A stretch of DNA of 64,000 nt from Corbicula japonica (GCA_038501625.1 JAZAYU010000088.1:620001-684000), one strand, 5' to 3'; positions 24,873-36,171 are shown, counted from the first letter of the stretch. The notes: generated from the letters alone by a model not told the origin. Program-made: numbers and translations.

Positions 24873-26222
24873 ATGACCGAAGAAAGAGTCATCTTTGACT
24901 CCATTTCAAGTTTATTTTTTGGATTTATTCAAATATTGATGCTGGTAAAAGCTTTCTTTGAAACATTACTTGAAGTGAATTACAAGGTAATGTCTGTGTT
25001 ACTGCAATTCTGTGCAGACTTTCTAAGTGCCGTTTGGGCTGTTTTGGATTTTATTTATGTTGTAGTGAGTACAGTAATTGTTTGCTTGATAGATTTTTTC
25101 TTAGAACTGACAAACTTTGTAGCAGCTTTTCTGAATTTGTTATGGAAAATTGTCATACTTGTATTTAGTCTCTTGGACTTGTTGTTTCATTTGATTGAAA
25201 GTCTTGTTTATTTCTTGTGGACTGGTGGACAATGGACAGCAGGGACTATAAAAATCTCTGGCCAGAGTTTGTCCGACAATGGCATAAATACCTGGAAATA
25301 TTTTGTCTCTTCAATAAAGGAGTTTACTAATTCCTTAATAGGTGGTTTCAACACCATAGGAATATTTGCAAAATCATTGACTATTACGCTCTATGATGTG
25401 TTCTTTTGGTGCTACGATCAGGTTTATGGGTTGGTGCTGTACATGGATTTTAGCGTCAGATATGCATGTAGATACTGCTTTGAAACCAGCTACTCATTTG
25501 TAAGTGATTATTTGCTCAAAATGTCAAAAGAAGCTTTCCTGGGTGTTGTGATCAGCTGCTTCATCTGTGTCCTTTCCAAAAACTTAATTCACCGTTTGTG
25601 TTCACAAGGATTAACATTTCCCATGAGTGAGTGGTTCAGTAACAGAAGTTTTATTGACGAGTACGATAGCGATTTTGAGGAAGTGGAGAGGGACAGAGAA
25701 CGTGGGGAATTTTCTGACGATGAAGACTCATTGTATCAAACTGTTACTCATTATGACATGGATGATAATCATGATGAATACAGTGTGAATTCTGATATTA
25801 GTGATGAATCTGATGATGAAGACGATGATGATAATTATGACTATGGCGATGAAAACAGTGATGATGAGTTAGAAGTGATTTCGGATTCAGACGAGAGTAA
25901 TGGTGAAAGTGAAAGTGAATTGAATGAAATAAACATACAGTTACCACATAGTGGGCATCATGTACGACGTTCAGTGACGCCATCTAGACTGACAAAGGAC
26001 ATGTCGGTTGATGATCTGCATAAAGTTGTCGAGTCAGAAAAAGAAAAACGATTGTGTGTTGTATGTCAAGACCGGACTAAGTCTGTGTTGATACTGCCAT
26101 GCAGACATATGTGTGTTTGTGTTGAATGTGGAAATAGTATCGCCAGGGCCAGAACAAGAGAACGGAGGAAATGCCCATTGTGTAGGAGCAAAATTAACAC
26201 AATTATGAATGTCTATGTGTAG
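24873..26222 (+). CDS. RNF26-like membrane RING E3 ubiquitin ligase, intronless (paralogue B)
   Basis: A complete 449-residue protein from the ATG at 24873 (MTEERVIFDS); an in-frame GTG nine bases upstream is not a likely start. Residues about 10-115 and 150-240 are hydrophobic with multiple membrane helices (for example FIYVVVSTVIVCLIDFF). Residues about 255-350 form a highly acidic linker rich in Asp, Glu and Ser. The C-terminal RING at 395-437 is C3HC4: CVVC, LPCRH, C-x2-C, then CPLC. The tail reads NVYV, matching the RNF26 C-terminal pattern. Length (vertebrate RNF26 is about 430 aa), topology and the single coding exon all agree with RNF26. Expected role: ER-membrane E3 ligase acting in vesicle positioning or STING-type innate signalling; this is by family, not shown here. 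Confidence 0.95.
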   Translation: MTEERVIFDSISSLFFGFIQILMLVKAFFETLLEVNYKVMSVLLQFCADFLSAVWAVLDFIYVVVSTVIVCLIDFFLELTNFVAAFLNLLWKIVILVFSLLDLLFHLIESLVYFLWTGGQWTAGTIKISGQSLSDNGINTWKYFVSSIKEFTNSLIGGFNTIGIFAKSLTITLYDVFFWCYDQVYGLVLYMDFSVRYACRYCFETSYSFVSDYLLKMSKEAFLGVVISCFICVLSKNLIHRLCSQGLTFPMSEWFSNRSFIDEYDSDFEEVERDRERGEFSDDEDSLYQTVTHYDMDDNHDEYSVNSDISDESDDEDDDDNYDYGDENSDDELEVISDSDESNGESESELNEINIQLPHSGHHVRRSVTPSRLTKDMSVDDLHKVVESEKEKRLCVVCQDRTKSVLILPCRHMCVCVECGNSIARARTRERRKCPLCRSKINTIMNVYV

Positions 26223-28240
26223 TATCATGAAACTGATTTTATTTAGTTTGGCAATCCATATTTCAACATAAATTTTTGTATCACAGAAATAGCAACTGGA
26301 AATGGATATGGAGAGAAAATTTGCATACATTTAGAATGGACAAGAATCTGCATATTTACATGTAACTTTAATTTTAAGGTATTTAACTAAAATCCGAAAT
26401 TCAAAGGTCTAACTCATGTTAGTTTGTTACATGTACAGCATGATTTTCTGAGAATCGTCATCCATGCAGTCAGATTTGGATCTACAATTTGTGCTTCTTG
26501 ATCAGATTCTGTAATAATCTAATAAAAAAGGAATTAGTGTGGATCCAGATCAGACTGGTCAGTGTAGATCCAGATCAGACCACAAAGATGTGCAATCTGG
26601 TCTTAATCTACACTGGCTGCACATGATATAATTCCTGTCTATGGAGTGCAAGGGACAGGGTAAATGAAATTTTAACCTGGAAGATGCGAAAGGTCAAGAG
26701 TATACAACAGTGCAGCTTGGTTGATTTTACACAAGTCCACACATGTCTTAGACCTTACTAACGTAGACCTGACTGTTTCAGTCCAACTCCAAAGTAAGGA
26801 GCATATACAGTCACCCTTTTTTGCCACTGAAGACTGTTGGAAGCCAAAGCACAGCGTCGGGCCACATTATCACAGACTTGCCAGGTCAGACAGGCATAAT
26901 GCGCAGACTGGTTGGGCAAAACTCTGCAAGCCCTGCAAGAAAAACTGCTAAAATGATAAGGGTCCACAGAGGTAAGCAGAAAATGCAAAAAACACCCAAG
27001 CTGTACTGTATATTGATCTTTATTGAATGTTGATACTTAACTGGAAAACCATGGTTTCAAGGGTCAAATGAAAACATGTAATATTTCTTTGCATAAATTT
27101 GCAAAAACTTTTAAGCATTCTCATATGGTATGACCTGTATGTGTTCAACTTTACTTCATGTTAAAAACTGAGATACAATTGACCCAAATTAGTTGAGAAA
27201 ACCAGTAATCCTTAATTAAAAAATTGCATGGCCAAGTTACATGTATTCCAGTATTTTTCATTTAATTTTAGTTTATTATGGTATTTCAGCCATTTCTTGT
27301 AAATTTTATGAGCCCATAATGTGTTGCATTATTGATTATTGTATATAATATAAGCCTTTATTCCATACATGTATATATGCCTTTTATCGCTTGAGTGAAC
27401 AGTTTAGAATATTCAATCTGATTAGGATCTAAACAGTTCGCTTTTAGATTCATATTATTATAATGTTGTGTTTTTTCTAACCAAGAAGTGAACAATGTAG
27501 ATCAAGATCAGATGGCATGGATGTGCCAGCTGATCTGGATCTAAACTGTTTGCCAACTCAATAAAAGCCATATAAGGAGTAAAGGGATAACAGGCTTAGA
27601 TATATATTATACATTATATTTATAATTTTGTTAGTACACATTGAGAAAATGTTATGTTTTAGGATTGTTAAGTGTATACATGTAAATGCCATACTGATAT
27701 TATTATTTGTATTAATATGCTTTGATAAATATGTATATCTTATAATTATAATCTTGTTTTTTAGGGCTTTAAATACATTGTAGATGTGGTTATCTACGCT
27801 AGGCTGCTAAATACAGGTTTGACTGTATTCATTTGCTTATGAAGCATAAATATATATTGATAGTCGTTTATTTTGAGTTGGGGCATTCAGTTGTTCGAAA
27901 TTTGTTTTTTAGTCTTGATTTGTCTGTTAACAATTCTTATACACTTTTGTCTCATTAACTATGTATTTTTCTTTTTACTGAAGTAATGCCAAAAATCTTT
28001 GCAGTTATTGCAGAGATTTTTTTCAGATAGACCAAGATTTTTAGATACATGTATGTGCCCTCAGATACTGACATGTGCCCCCTTCGCCACTCTGTGTCTC
28101 AAACTCGGCACATCAATGCTGAAAATGCACATAACTATTTGGTCACCAAGACCAGTGTAGATCTAGAACAGCCTGCACATCTGTACAGTATGATCTGGAT
28201 CTGAACTGTTTGCTTCTTAGTCATAACTACTGATAATGAT
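26223..28240. other. 3' flank of paralogue B and degenerate MITE copies
   Basis: An AATAAA at 26521 could be a poly(A) signal for the gene upstream, though it lies next to MITE sequence. Worn TTAA-MITE copies occur at about 26475-26640, 27400-27590 and 28140-28215. The stretch 26830-26969 is open in one frame, ends at a good donor-like GTAAGC and reads PARKTAKMIRVHR near its end. I do not recognise it and give it low weight as an exon. Confidence 0.45.
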
Positions 28241-28423
28241 TTAACCCTTTCCTCGATAGATACACCTTTATTGCATGGGACAACAGTTTAGATTCATTAG
28301 GTTATTTCTGACCAAAATGCGACCAGTGTAGATCCTGATCAGATGGCACAGATGTGCCAGCTGATCTGGATCTACACTAGTTGCACATGCGGAAAAATAC
28401 GTATATATGGAGAAAATGGTTAA
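28241..28423. repeat. TTAA hairpin MITE, shortened copy
   Basis: Flanked by TTAA on both sides (28241, 28420). Starts TTAACCCTTTCCTCGATAGA. One of the two internal hairpins is missing; the other (GATCCTGATCAGATGGCAC / GATCTGGATC) remains. Confidence 0.85.
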
Positions 28424-28799
28424 AAAACTGTGCATGGGGAACATACATGGTACAATGTGATTTGCAGTGGTGGCACACTCAATAAATCCTGAATATATGA
28501 AGTAACATGTTAAATTATACATTTTGGTGAAAAGATTTGCCTCCATAGATTACATCCAAACAGCTTTGGATTTTTATAATCACTGTGTAACAGATTCTAT
28601 CGATTGACATCATGCAACTTAGTTTATGTTGAAAGCTCCACTTTGCATTAGAACATAAATTGCAATATCAAATCATTTACTGAAGTTTGCCAGATGTCTA
28701 TCTCCAATAATAACATTTCAAGGTCCAGTATTTATCAGATACAAATGTACATGTAATTCTTAGCACTTGGAAAACATTTTCACACATAATTCCATATAT

Positions 28800-28985
28800 G
28801 CAGGTTTTTTCATATGTGCAAAAAGTGTAGATCAAGATCAGCTGATCATATTCTTGTGGTCTGGTCAGGATCTACTTTCCTTTTTCGATTCATTGGGTTA
28901 TTTCTGATCAAGCAGTGAACAGTGTAAATCCTGATCAGATGACATAGAAGTGCTTGCTGATCTGGATCTACACTTAACACCCAGG
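28800..28985. repeat. TTAA hairpin MITE, degenerate
   Basis: Hairpin arms GTGTAGATCAAGATCAGCTG and GATCCTGATCAGATGACA are recognisable; the ends are lost. Confidence 0.65.
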
Positions 28986-29043
28986 CAATAAAGAGGTTTT
29001 TTATGCCCCCACCATGAAATGGCAACGGGCATTAAGAGTTGCT

Positions 29044-29098
29044 CCCGTCCGTCCGTCCGTCCCTCGGTACGTCCGTCCTTCCGTCCGTCCGTCCGTCC
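29044..29098. repeat. (CCGT)n microsatellite
   Basis: An interrupted run of CCGT/GTCC units at the left end of element 1. Confidence 0.95.
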
Positions 29099-29104
29099 AA
29101 TATT

Positions 29105-29620
29105 CTCGTGAACGCAACTCCTCCTACACTACTGGTGGGAATTTAATGAAACTTGACCACAATGCTTGGCCTGATATGTAGTTGTGCATGAAGGTGGGGT
29201 TTCGCTCTTACATGTTCCGTTCAGAAGTTATGGCCCTTTGATACTTCCATTTACATTAGTTTTAATAGGAGTACATCTCGTGAACGCAACTCCTCCTACA
29301 CTACTGGTGGGAATTTAATGAAACTTGACCACAATGCTTGGCCTGATATGTTGTTGTGCATAAAGGTGGGGTTTCGCTCTTACATGTTCCGTTCAGAAGT
29401 TATGGCCCTTTGATACTTCCATTTACATTAGTTTTAATAGGAGTATATTTCATGAACGCAACTCCTCCTACACCTCTGCTGGGAATTTGATGAAACTTTA
29501 CCGCAATGCTTGGCCTGATATGTTGTTGTGCATAGAGGTGGGGTTTTGCTCTTACATATTCTGTTCAGAAGTTATGGCCCTTTGATACTTCCATTTACAT
29601 TAGTTTTAATAGGAATATAT
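29105..29620. repeat. 172-bp tandem repeat, three copies
   Basis: Copies start at 29105, 29277 and 29449. Each begins TCGTGAACGCAACTCCTCCT or a close variant and contains TTATGGCCCTTTGATACTTC. Confidence 0.95.
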
Positions 29621-29839
29621 CTTGTTTCTTTTATTTTGTGTTAAGCAAAATATGCATTTTGCCCATAACTTTAAAACTACTTGAGATACTGCCTTGAAAC
29701 TTGAAATATATTTTCACCATCAAAATCTACATCATAACCAACAAGACCCATAACCCTGCTTCCAATATTTTTCAAATTATGCCCCTTTTTCACTTACATT
29801 TTGTGTTAAGAAAAATATACACTTTGCCCTTAACTTTGT

Positions 29840-31060
29840 TTGGAATGGAGGGATTTCAAAATAACTTGGCACAAATGTTCACCATAACAAGGCGGTGTGT
29901 CGTGACAATACCCATGCCGGTAGGTCCAAGGTCAAGGTCACTGTTACTAAAAATAGATTTTTCTTGCAAAATCTTGTCCGCTCTGTAACTTTGTTATTTC
30001 TTATTGGATTTTTGAATAACTTGGTATAATTGTTCACCATATCAAGACGGTATGTCACGTACATGCCCAAGCCATTAGGTGGAAGGTCAAGGTCACTGTT
30101 ACTAAAAATAGAATTTTCTTGTCCAGGCTGTTACTTTGTTATGAATGGAGGGATTTCAAAATAACTTGGCACAAATGTTAACCATGACAGGGCAATGTGT
30201 CGCGTACCATGCCCATGCCTGTCGGTCAAAGGTCAAGGTCACTGTTACTAAAAATAGAATTCTCTTGTCCGGGCTGTTACTTTGTTATGAATGGAGGGAT
30301 TTCAAAATAACTTTGTTCAAATGTTCACTATGACCAGGCAGTGTGTCCGCACAATACCCAAGCCTGAAGGTCCAAGGTCAAGGTCACTGTAACTAAAAAT
30401 AGAATTTTCTTGTCTGGGCTGTAACTTCATTATAAATGGAGGGATTTTAAAATAACTTGACACAAGTGTTAACCATGACAGGGCGGTGTATTGCATATCA
30501 TGCCCATGCCTGTAGGTCAAGGTCACTATTACTAAAAATAGAATTCTCTTGTCCGGGCTGTAACTTTGTTAGGAATAGATTGATTTCAAAATAACTTGAC
30601 ACAAATGTTCATCATGACAAGATGGTGTGTCCCATACCATGCCAATGCCTGTAGGTCCAAGGTCAAGGTCACTGTTACTAAAATAGAATTTTCTTGTCAG
30701 GGTTGTAACTACGTTAGGAATAGAGTAATTTCAAAATAATTTGGCAGAAATGTTCACCATGACAAGGTGGTGAGTCGTGTACCATGTCCATGCCTGTAGG
30801 TCCAAGGTCAAGGTCACTGTTACTAAAAATAGAATTTCCTTGTCCGGGCTATAACTCTTTTGAATGGAGGGTTTTCAAAATAACTTGGCACAAATGTTCA
30901 CCATGACAAGGTGGTGTGTTGCGTACATTACCCATGCCTGTAAGTCCAAGGTCAAGGTCACAGATACTAAAACTTGAATTTACTTGTTCGGGCTATAACT
31001 TCTTTATGAAGGAAGGGATTTCAAAATAACTTGGCACAAATGTTCACTATGACATTGCAT
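29840..31060. repeat. About 145-bp tandem repeat, about nine copies
   Basis: Each unit contains GGAGGGATTTCAAAATAACT and GGTCCAAGGTCAAGGTCACT, then CTAAAAATAGAATTTTCTTG. Unit starts at 30144, 30291 and 30436 show the spacing. Three more copies occur at 33000-33380 in element 2. Confidence 0.92.
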
Positions 31061-31407
31061 TGCATTATCACCAACTTCTTCACAGACATTTCCGTAATGA
31101 GAAGACAACAGTGCCACAAATACAAATAATTCACTTTATCATCAAGTTTATGCATATTCTTATAATTACTCGAACATCACTGTCTATGAAATGCTATTAT
31201 TCCCATCATTGCACTTTAGTATCTGAAAACGATGCATAGCGGGGGCATCTGTGTCCTATGGACACATTTCTAGTTTGAGTTATGGGTTAAATTGAATTAG
31301 AATGAAAGACATTTGAATTTAAAAAAGTTTAAGATATTGTCCTTATCTAACAGTACATAGTTAATAACATTTTTTATGCCCCCGAAGGGAGGCATATAGT
31401 AATCGGA

Positions 31408-31474
31408 CCGTCCGTCCGTCCGTCCGTCCTTCCGTCCGTCCGTCCGTCCTTCCGTCCGTCCGTCCGTCCGTCCG
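31408..31474. repeat. (CCGT)n microsatellite
   Basis: An almost pure CCGT run, with occasional CCTT, at the left end of element 2. Confidence 0.97.
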
Positions 31475-31765
31475 AAATAATCTTGTCCTTGCTTCTCCTC
31501 TGAAACCTCTTGAGGGATTTCTTTGAAACTTCACAGGAATGTTTGTCACCAAGCCTAGTTGTGCATATCTTCAGGAATTTCTGCTCCGATTTTTATTTTT
31601 GGCTGAGTTATGGCCCTTTGAAGCAAAATCTTGTCCTCGCTTCTTCTCCCAACGGCTTGAGGGATTTCATTGAAACTTCACAGGAGTGTTTTTCACTAAG
31701 CATAGATGTGCATGTCCGAAGGAATTTCTGATCAGATTATTTTTGGCCGAGTTATGGACCTTTTT

Positions 31766-31766
31766 A

Positions 31767-31821
<55 letters not shown>

Positions 31822-31822
31822 C
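31766..31822. repeat. Interstitial telomere-type tract 1, (CCCTAA)n
   Basis: About nine CCCTAA units, some as CCCTAAA, run from ACCTAACCC to CCCTAACG. They sit directly after GTTATGGACCTTTTT of a tandem unit. Confidence 0.97.
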
Positions 31823-31946
31823 GTAAACTGAAATCGCTTGAGGGATTTCATTGAAACTTCACAGGAGTGTTTGTCACCAAGACTTGTTATGCATATCCAA
31901 AGGAATTTCTGATCGGATTATTTTTGGCTGAGTTATGGGCCTTTTT

Positions 31947-31977
31947 ACCTAACCCTAACCCTAAACCCTAACCCTAA
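31947..31977. repeat. Interstitial telomere-type tract 2, (CCCTAA)n
   Basis: Five units with the same left junction (GGGCCTTTTTACCTAACCC) as tract 1, one tandem unit further on. Confidence 0.95.
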
Positions 31978-31989
31978 GGTAAATTTTGT

Positions 31990-33000
31990 TAACGCAATAG
32001 AGGTAACATTTTTTTGTCCGATTGTCATGAAATTTGGTCAGGATGTTTGTCCCAATGATTTCTTGGACAAGTTTTAATATGGGTCATCAGGGTCCAAAAA
32101 CTAGGTCACTGTTACTAAAAATAGAATTTTCTTGTTAACACTCTAGCGGTCACATTTTTGCTCCGATTGTCATGAAACTTGGTCTGGATGTTTGTCCCAA
32201 TGAATTCTCGGACGAGTTCGAATAAGGTTCATCCTGGTCCAAAAACTAGGTCACTGTTACTATAAATAGAATTTTCTTGTTAAAACTCTAGCGGTCACAT
32301 TTTTTCTCGAATTATCATGAAACTTGGTCAGGATATTTGTCCCATTTATTTCTAGGCCGAGTATGAATATGGGTCACCTGATCCCAAAAACTAGGTCACT
32401 GTTACTATAAATAGAATTTTTTTGTTAACACTCTAGCAGTCACATTTTTGCTCCAATTATCATGAAACTTGGTCAGGATATTTGTCCCATTTATTTCTAG
32501 GCCGAGTTTGAATATGGGTCACCTGGGTCCAAAAACTAGGTAACTGTTACTATAAATAGAATTTTGTTGTTAACACTCTTGCGGTCACATTTTTGTTCTG
32601 ATTGTCATGACACTTGGTCAGGATGTTTGTCCCAATGATTTCTCGGACGAGTTTGAATATGGGTCATCTGGGTCCCAAAACTAGGTCACTGTTACTTAAA
32701 ATAGAATTTTCTTGTTAACACTCTAGAGGTCACATTTTTGCTCCGATTGTCATGAAACTTCGTCAGGATGTTTGTCCTAATGATTTGTCAGACAAGTTCG
32801 AATATGGGTCATCTGGGTCCAAAAACTAGATCACTGTTACTAAAAATAGAATTTTCTTGTTTACACTATAGTGGTCACAATTTTACTCTCAGATTGTAAA
32901 GAAACTTGGTCAGGACATATGTCCCAGTAATTAATTGGTTGAGTTTGAATATGGGTCACCTGGGTTCAAAAACTAGGTCACTGTTACTATAAATAGAAAA
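31990..33000. repeat. About 146-bp tandem repeat, about seven copies
   Basis: Each unit carries AACACTCTAGCGGTCACATT, then GTCATGAAACTTGGTCAGGA and AAAAACTAGGTCACTGTTAC. Confidence 0.93.
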
Positions 33001-33782
33001 ATCTTGTCCATGCTGTAAATTTGTTATTTCTCATTGGATTTTAAAATAACTTGGCTCAAATGTTTACCATGACAAGATGTACTTTCGCGTACAATACCCA
33101 TGCCTGTTGGTCCAAGGTCAAGGTCACTGTTACTAAAAATAACATTTTCTTGTCTTGGCTGTTAATTCCTAATGAATGAAGTGATTTCAAAATAACTTTA
33201 CAAAAATATTCACCATGACAAAGGGATGTGTTGCTTACAATACCCATGCCTGTAGGTCAAAGGTCAAGGTCACTGTTACGAAAAATAGCATTTTCTTTTC
33301 CAAGCTGTAGATTTGTTGTTTCTTATTGGATTTTAAAATAACTTGATGTAAATGTTCACCATATCGAGACGTTGCACTCAGGTGAGTGATAAAGGGCCAT
33401 CATGGACCTCTTGTTCATATTAATATTTAACTTTATTTAACTATATATTTACTACAGACTTGAAACATAATTATGATCCTTTCATCTTTCACATTATATG
33501 CATGCAGTATGCTTCGTCTTCCACAAGCATATTTTTCATTACATATGTTTATTTATTACATATGTATACCTATTTGATTTCAAGCTGCATTTCGGGGGCA
33601 TATGTCAATTCCAGTGACAGCTCTTGTTTTTTTCTATAATTTAAACAAAAAAGTTTTGTAATTTGTAGGCAGCTAGCCAGTTGTGTTTGGTATTGACATA
33701 TATAGATGTTTTCAGGGGCCAAATAGGCCTTGTGCTTTTGCTTTATTCCGGATTGTAAACAAAGAATTGAAGTATTATACAA

Positions 33783-33898
33783 TTATTTACTTATTAGCTG
33801 GGAAATATGCTGTGATATTGACCTAAAAAATCGTTATGGTCAATAACGATTTTTGCGGTCAATATCAACAGCATATTTCCCAGCTAATAAGTAAATAA
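33783..33898. repeat. Near-perfect 116-bp hairpin
   Basis: ATTTACTTATTAGCTGGGAA and the following bases mirror TTCCCAGCTAATAAGTAAAT, with arms of roughly 50 bp and the inner pair AATCGTTATGG / CAATAACGATT. Inner mismatches are few. Confidence 0.93.
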
Positions 33899-33903
33899 CT
33901 GTT

Positions 33904-34123
33904 TTATTACATGAACTATAAATAGTTATATATATATGTAATAGACTATATATATATATTATTGTTACATGAACTATAAATAATATAAAAGATGGAAACT
34001 TTCGGATTCTATTTATAGACTGGTCAATATCAGTGAAAGCGGGTCAGTATCTAGATTTATTGACTCGGTTATTTTGGGGGTGTGACCAATTCCTTGCGTC
34101 TATTTATAGTTCATGTAATAATT
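33904..34123. repeat. Foldback element with TTACATGAACTATAAATAG arms
   Basis: ATTACATGAACTATAAATAG occurs at 33905 and (partly) at 33965. Its complement CTATTTATAGTTCATGTAAT occurs at 34101. An AT dinucleotide run lies inside. Confidence 0.8.
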
Positions 34124-34214
34124 ATTTTTGTTCATGTTTAATCGAAGAAATTATTAAAACAATTTATGAGAACAAAACAGATTGTACTCTCTTCATCTGT
34201 TTCATGGCTGAGAT

Positions 34215-35000
34215 GTGGGATATGGTTGATGTTGCATGGGTGAACCATGTAGATCCAGATCAGCCGGGCATATCTGTGCCACCTAGTCTGGATCTAAACT
34301 GTTCACCCATGTGATAATAGCTGGTGAACATGCAATAAAACCCATAACCCACTTGTATCCCATGCACAGCCAGTGTAGATCCAGATCAGATGTTCCATCT
34401 GGGTTTAATCAGTTATCTGGCTTGTTGGCTTTTAGGTTATTTCTAACCAAGAAGCGAAAATGTAGACTACAGTGCACAGATGTGCAGGCTGATCTGGATA
34501 TACACTGGTCACACATGGAATATAAGTCATGTCCATAGAATATATATTCTGTTTTGTGTAAAGAAAACTGGTGCTTTCTTTTGTTCATACAAAAAATGTG
34601 CATACTGTTAAATATAAATTCTTTTTATGTGTTATTTCCTGTGCTAGTAAAGAACTTGTATTGCCATGTGTTAACTGGGAATAAATGCATTATAATCATG
34701 TTTCAAATATAACTATTAAAGATTGCACATTGTAAATGTATAAACAAAGGGTATGGTTATTCCGTTTATATCATAACAATGCAATTTTTTTATTTTTCCA
34801 GTGCTATAATTGATTTTAACACTTTCCTCCATTTATTATGTTATTGCATTTGTGAACAGTGTAGATCGGAACCTGTGCCATCTGATCAGGATCTACACTG
34901 TTCAGTTTTTATTAAGTTATGTCTGACTATTAAGTGAAAAGTACAGATCCTGATCAGATGGCTGAACTGGATCTAAACTTTTTGCACTTGTGATTAAATG
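34215..35000. repeat. Three degenerate TTAA hairpin MITE copies
   Basis: Fragments at about 34215-34320, 34370-34540 and 34815-35000 show GTGTAGATCCAGATCAG arms and their complements. Ends are decayed. Confidence 0.7.
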
Positions 35001-35002
35001 CG

Positions 35003-35789
35003 TATACTGTGGTATCATTTTATTTAGCGATGGCTTAATTTCCGCGTATTTCGCGCTCGGGCCAGTGTGCGAATTGAAAACCTAAGCTAAATTTCAACCA
35101 TATAGTTCGGCATACGTATTCGAAACGTGGTAATGTCCGAATTTACCTACACTTTGTATTTAGTTGCCCGTAGCGCTATTTTATATAAATTTGAGGGTAT
35201 TGAATAATTATATGCATAAAGGAAATACTATTAGTTATTACCGTCGAATTTCGTTTGGAATATTTTTTAAATGTTACTTCAAAACTGTAACAACAATTAA
35301 GTACGTGCATTTAGGTCAGAATAAGTCACGTTTTACCAAACAGCATTGTTGTCATCATCATTTATTTTGCCATGTAAAAACTTTTTTAATTAATAAACCC
35401 TTTTAAGTAATTGTTTTACAATCCATAGACACTTTTGAACATAAAACGGGTTAAGCAATTCAACAATCCAATTATGAACGGTCCAGATAGATGGATCATA
35501 CGGGTCCAGGCATGTCAATTAGCGGCGCCGAATAAACAGCGGTCCGATAATTGACTAACAAAGGAAGTGGTAGTTGACAGGGGCCAACTGACACATGATT
35601 AGCTCGCATGTTAAAATAAACAATAGGTAAAAATAATGGATCGGTCAAATATAGATTATAATAATGATTTTGGTTCATTTTTATTTTTTTGAAAATCGGT
35701 TTTGCGCGAATTTTTGTCCGCGTGAAACAGTCTTTTTCGGCGATTGCGCCAAATTTCGTGCCAGCGAAATTAAATGATACCACAGTATA
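35003..35789. mobile_element. TA-flanked MITE with ACTGTGGTATCATTT ends, 787 bp
   Basis: The left end TATACTGTGGTATCATTTTA is mirrored by the right end TTAAATGATACCACAGTATA. TA at both outer ends suggests a Tc1/mariner-type target site. The sub-terminal zones are CpG-bearing (TTTCGCGC; TTTTGCGCG). No transposase. Related shorter copies lie at 54908-55139 and, partially, near 7190 and 53640. Confidence 0.75.
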
Positions 35790-35813
35790 TAATTTATTGA
35801 AGTGGGCAAGATT

Positions 35814-36171
35814 TTAACCCTTTCCTCTATAAATACACCTTTATTGCATGGGTGAACAGTTTAGATCCAGATCAGCCAGCATATCCATGCCGTCTGATCA
35901 GGATCTAAACTGTTCACTTTTTGATATAGGTTATTTCTGACCAAAATGCGACCAGTGCAGATCCTGTTCCTCCATAGACATATGGGCAAACAGTGCAGAT
36001 CCTGATGAGCCGAACAGGATCTGCACTGTTGACTTTTTGATTTATTAGGTTATTACTGACCAAAAAGCAACCAGTGCAGATCCTGATCAGATGGCACGGA
36101 TGTGCCAGCTGATTTGGATCTACACTGGTCGCACATGCGTAAAAATGGGTATATATGGAGGAAAGGGTTAA
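35814..36171. repeat. TTAA hairpin MITE, expanded copy with three hairpins
   Basis: TTAA at 35814 and 36168 flanks CCCTTTCCTC and GAGGAAAGGG ends. An extra hairpin module (CAGTGCAGATCCTGATGAGC / CAGGATCTGCACTG) makes it longer than the usual 240 bp, probably by slippage or unequal exchange. Confidence 0.9.

Larger units (their letters stand above)
29000..31268. mobile_element. Pearl/Helentron-like non-autonomous element 1, filled with tandem repeats
   Basis: The left end has ATGCCCCC (29003) and the right end GGGGGCAT (31241), an 8-bp inverted repeat. The order is: left end, (CCGT)n microsatellite, three 172-bp repeats, about nine 145-bp repeats, then a terminal hairpin (GTGTCCTATGGACAC) followed by CTAG. 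A core array next to an (ACGG/CCGT)n tract is the layout known for bivalve pearl elements, now grouped with Helitron/Helentron-type non-autonomous elements. The hairpin followed by CTAG fits the Helitron CTRR end. No coding capacity. Confidence 0.7.
31485..31990. repeat. About 130-180-bp tandem unit, three to four copies
   Basis: Units share CTTGAGGGATTTCATTGAAA, CTTCACAGGA and GGCTGAGTTATGG. The later ones are lengthened by the telomere-type tracts. Confidence 0.9.
31376..33630. mobile_element. Pearl/Helentron-like non-autonomous element 2
   Basis: The left end ATGCCCCCGAA (31376) is mirrored by TTCGGGGGCAT (33591). A terminal hairpin (TGTCA / TGACA) and CTCTTGTTTTT follow. Inside are (CCGT)n, three to four units of about 130 bp, telomere-type tracts, about seven 146-bp units, and three units of the 145-bp family of element 1. 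An inner terminus-like phrase, GATAAAGGGCCATCATGGAC (33391), suggests an element nested near the right end. Confidence 0.7.

Noticed and set aside
26830..26969. Candidate exon ending in CACAGAG|GTAAGC.
   Set aside because: The acceptor is poor, the peptide is unrecognised and the opposite strand is equally open; kept only as a remark in the flank entry.
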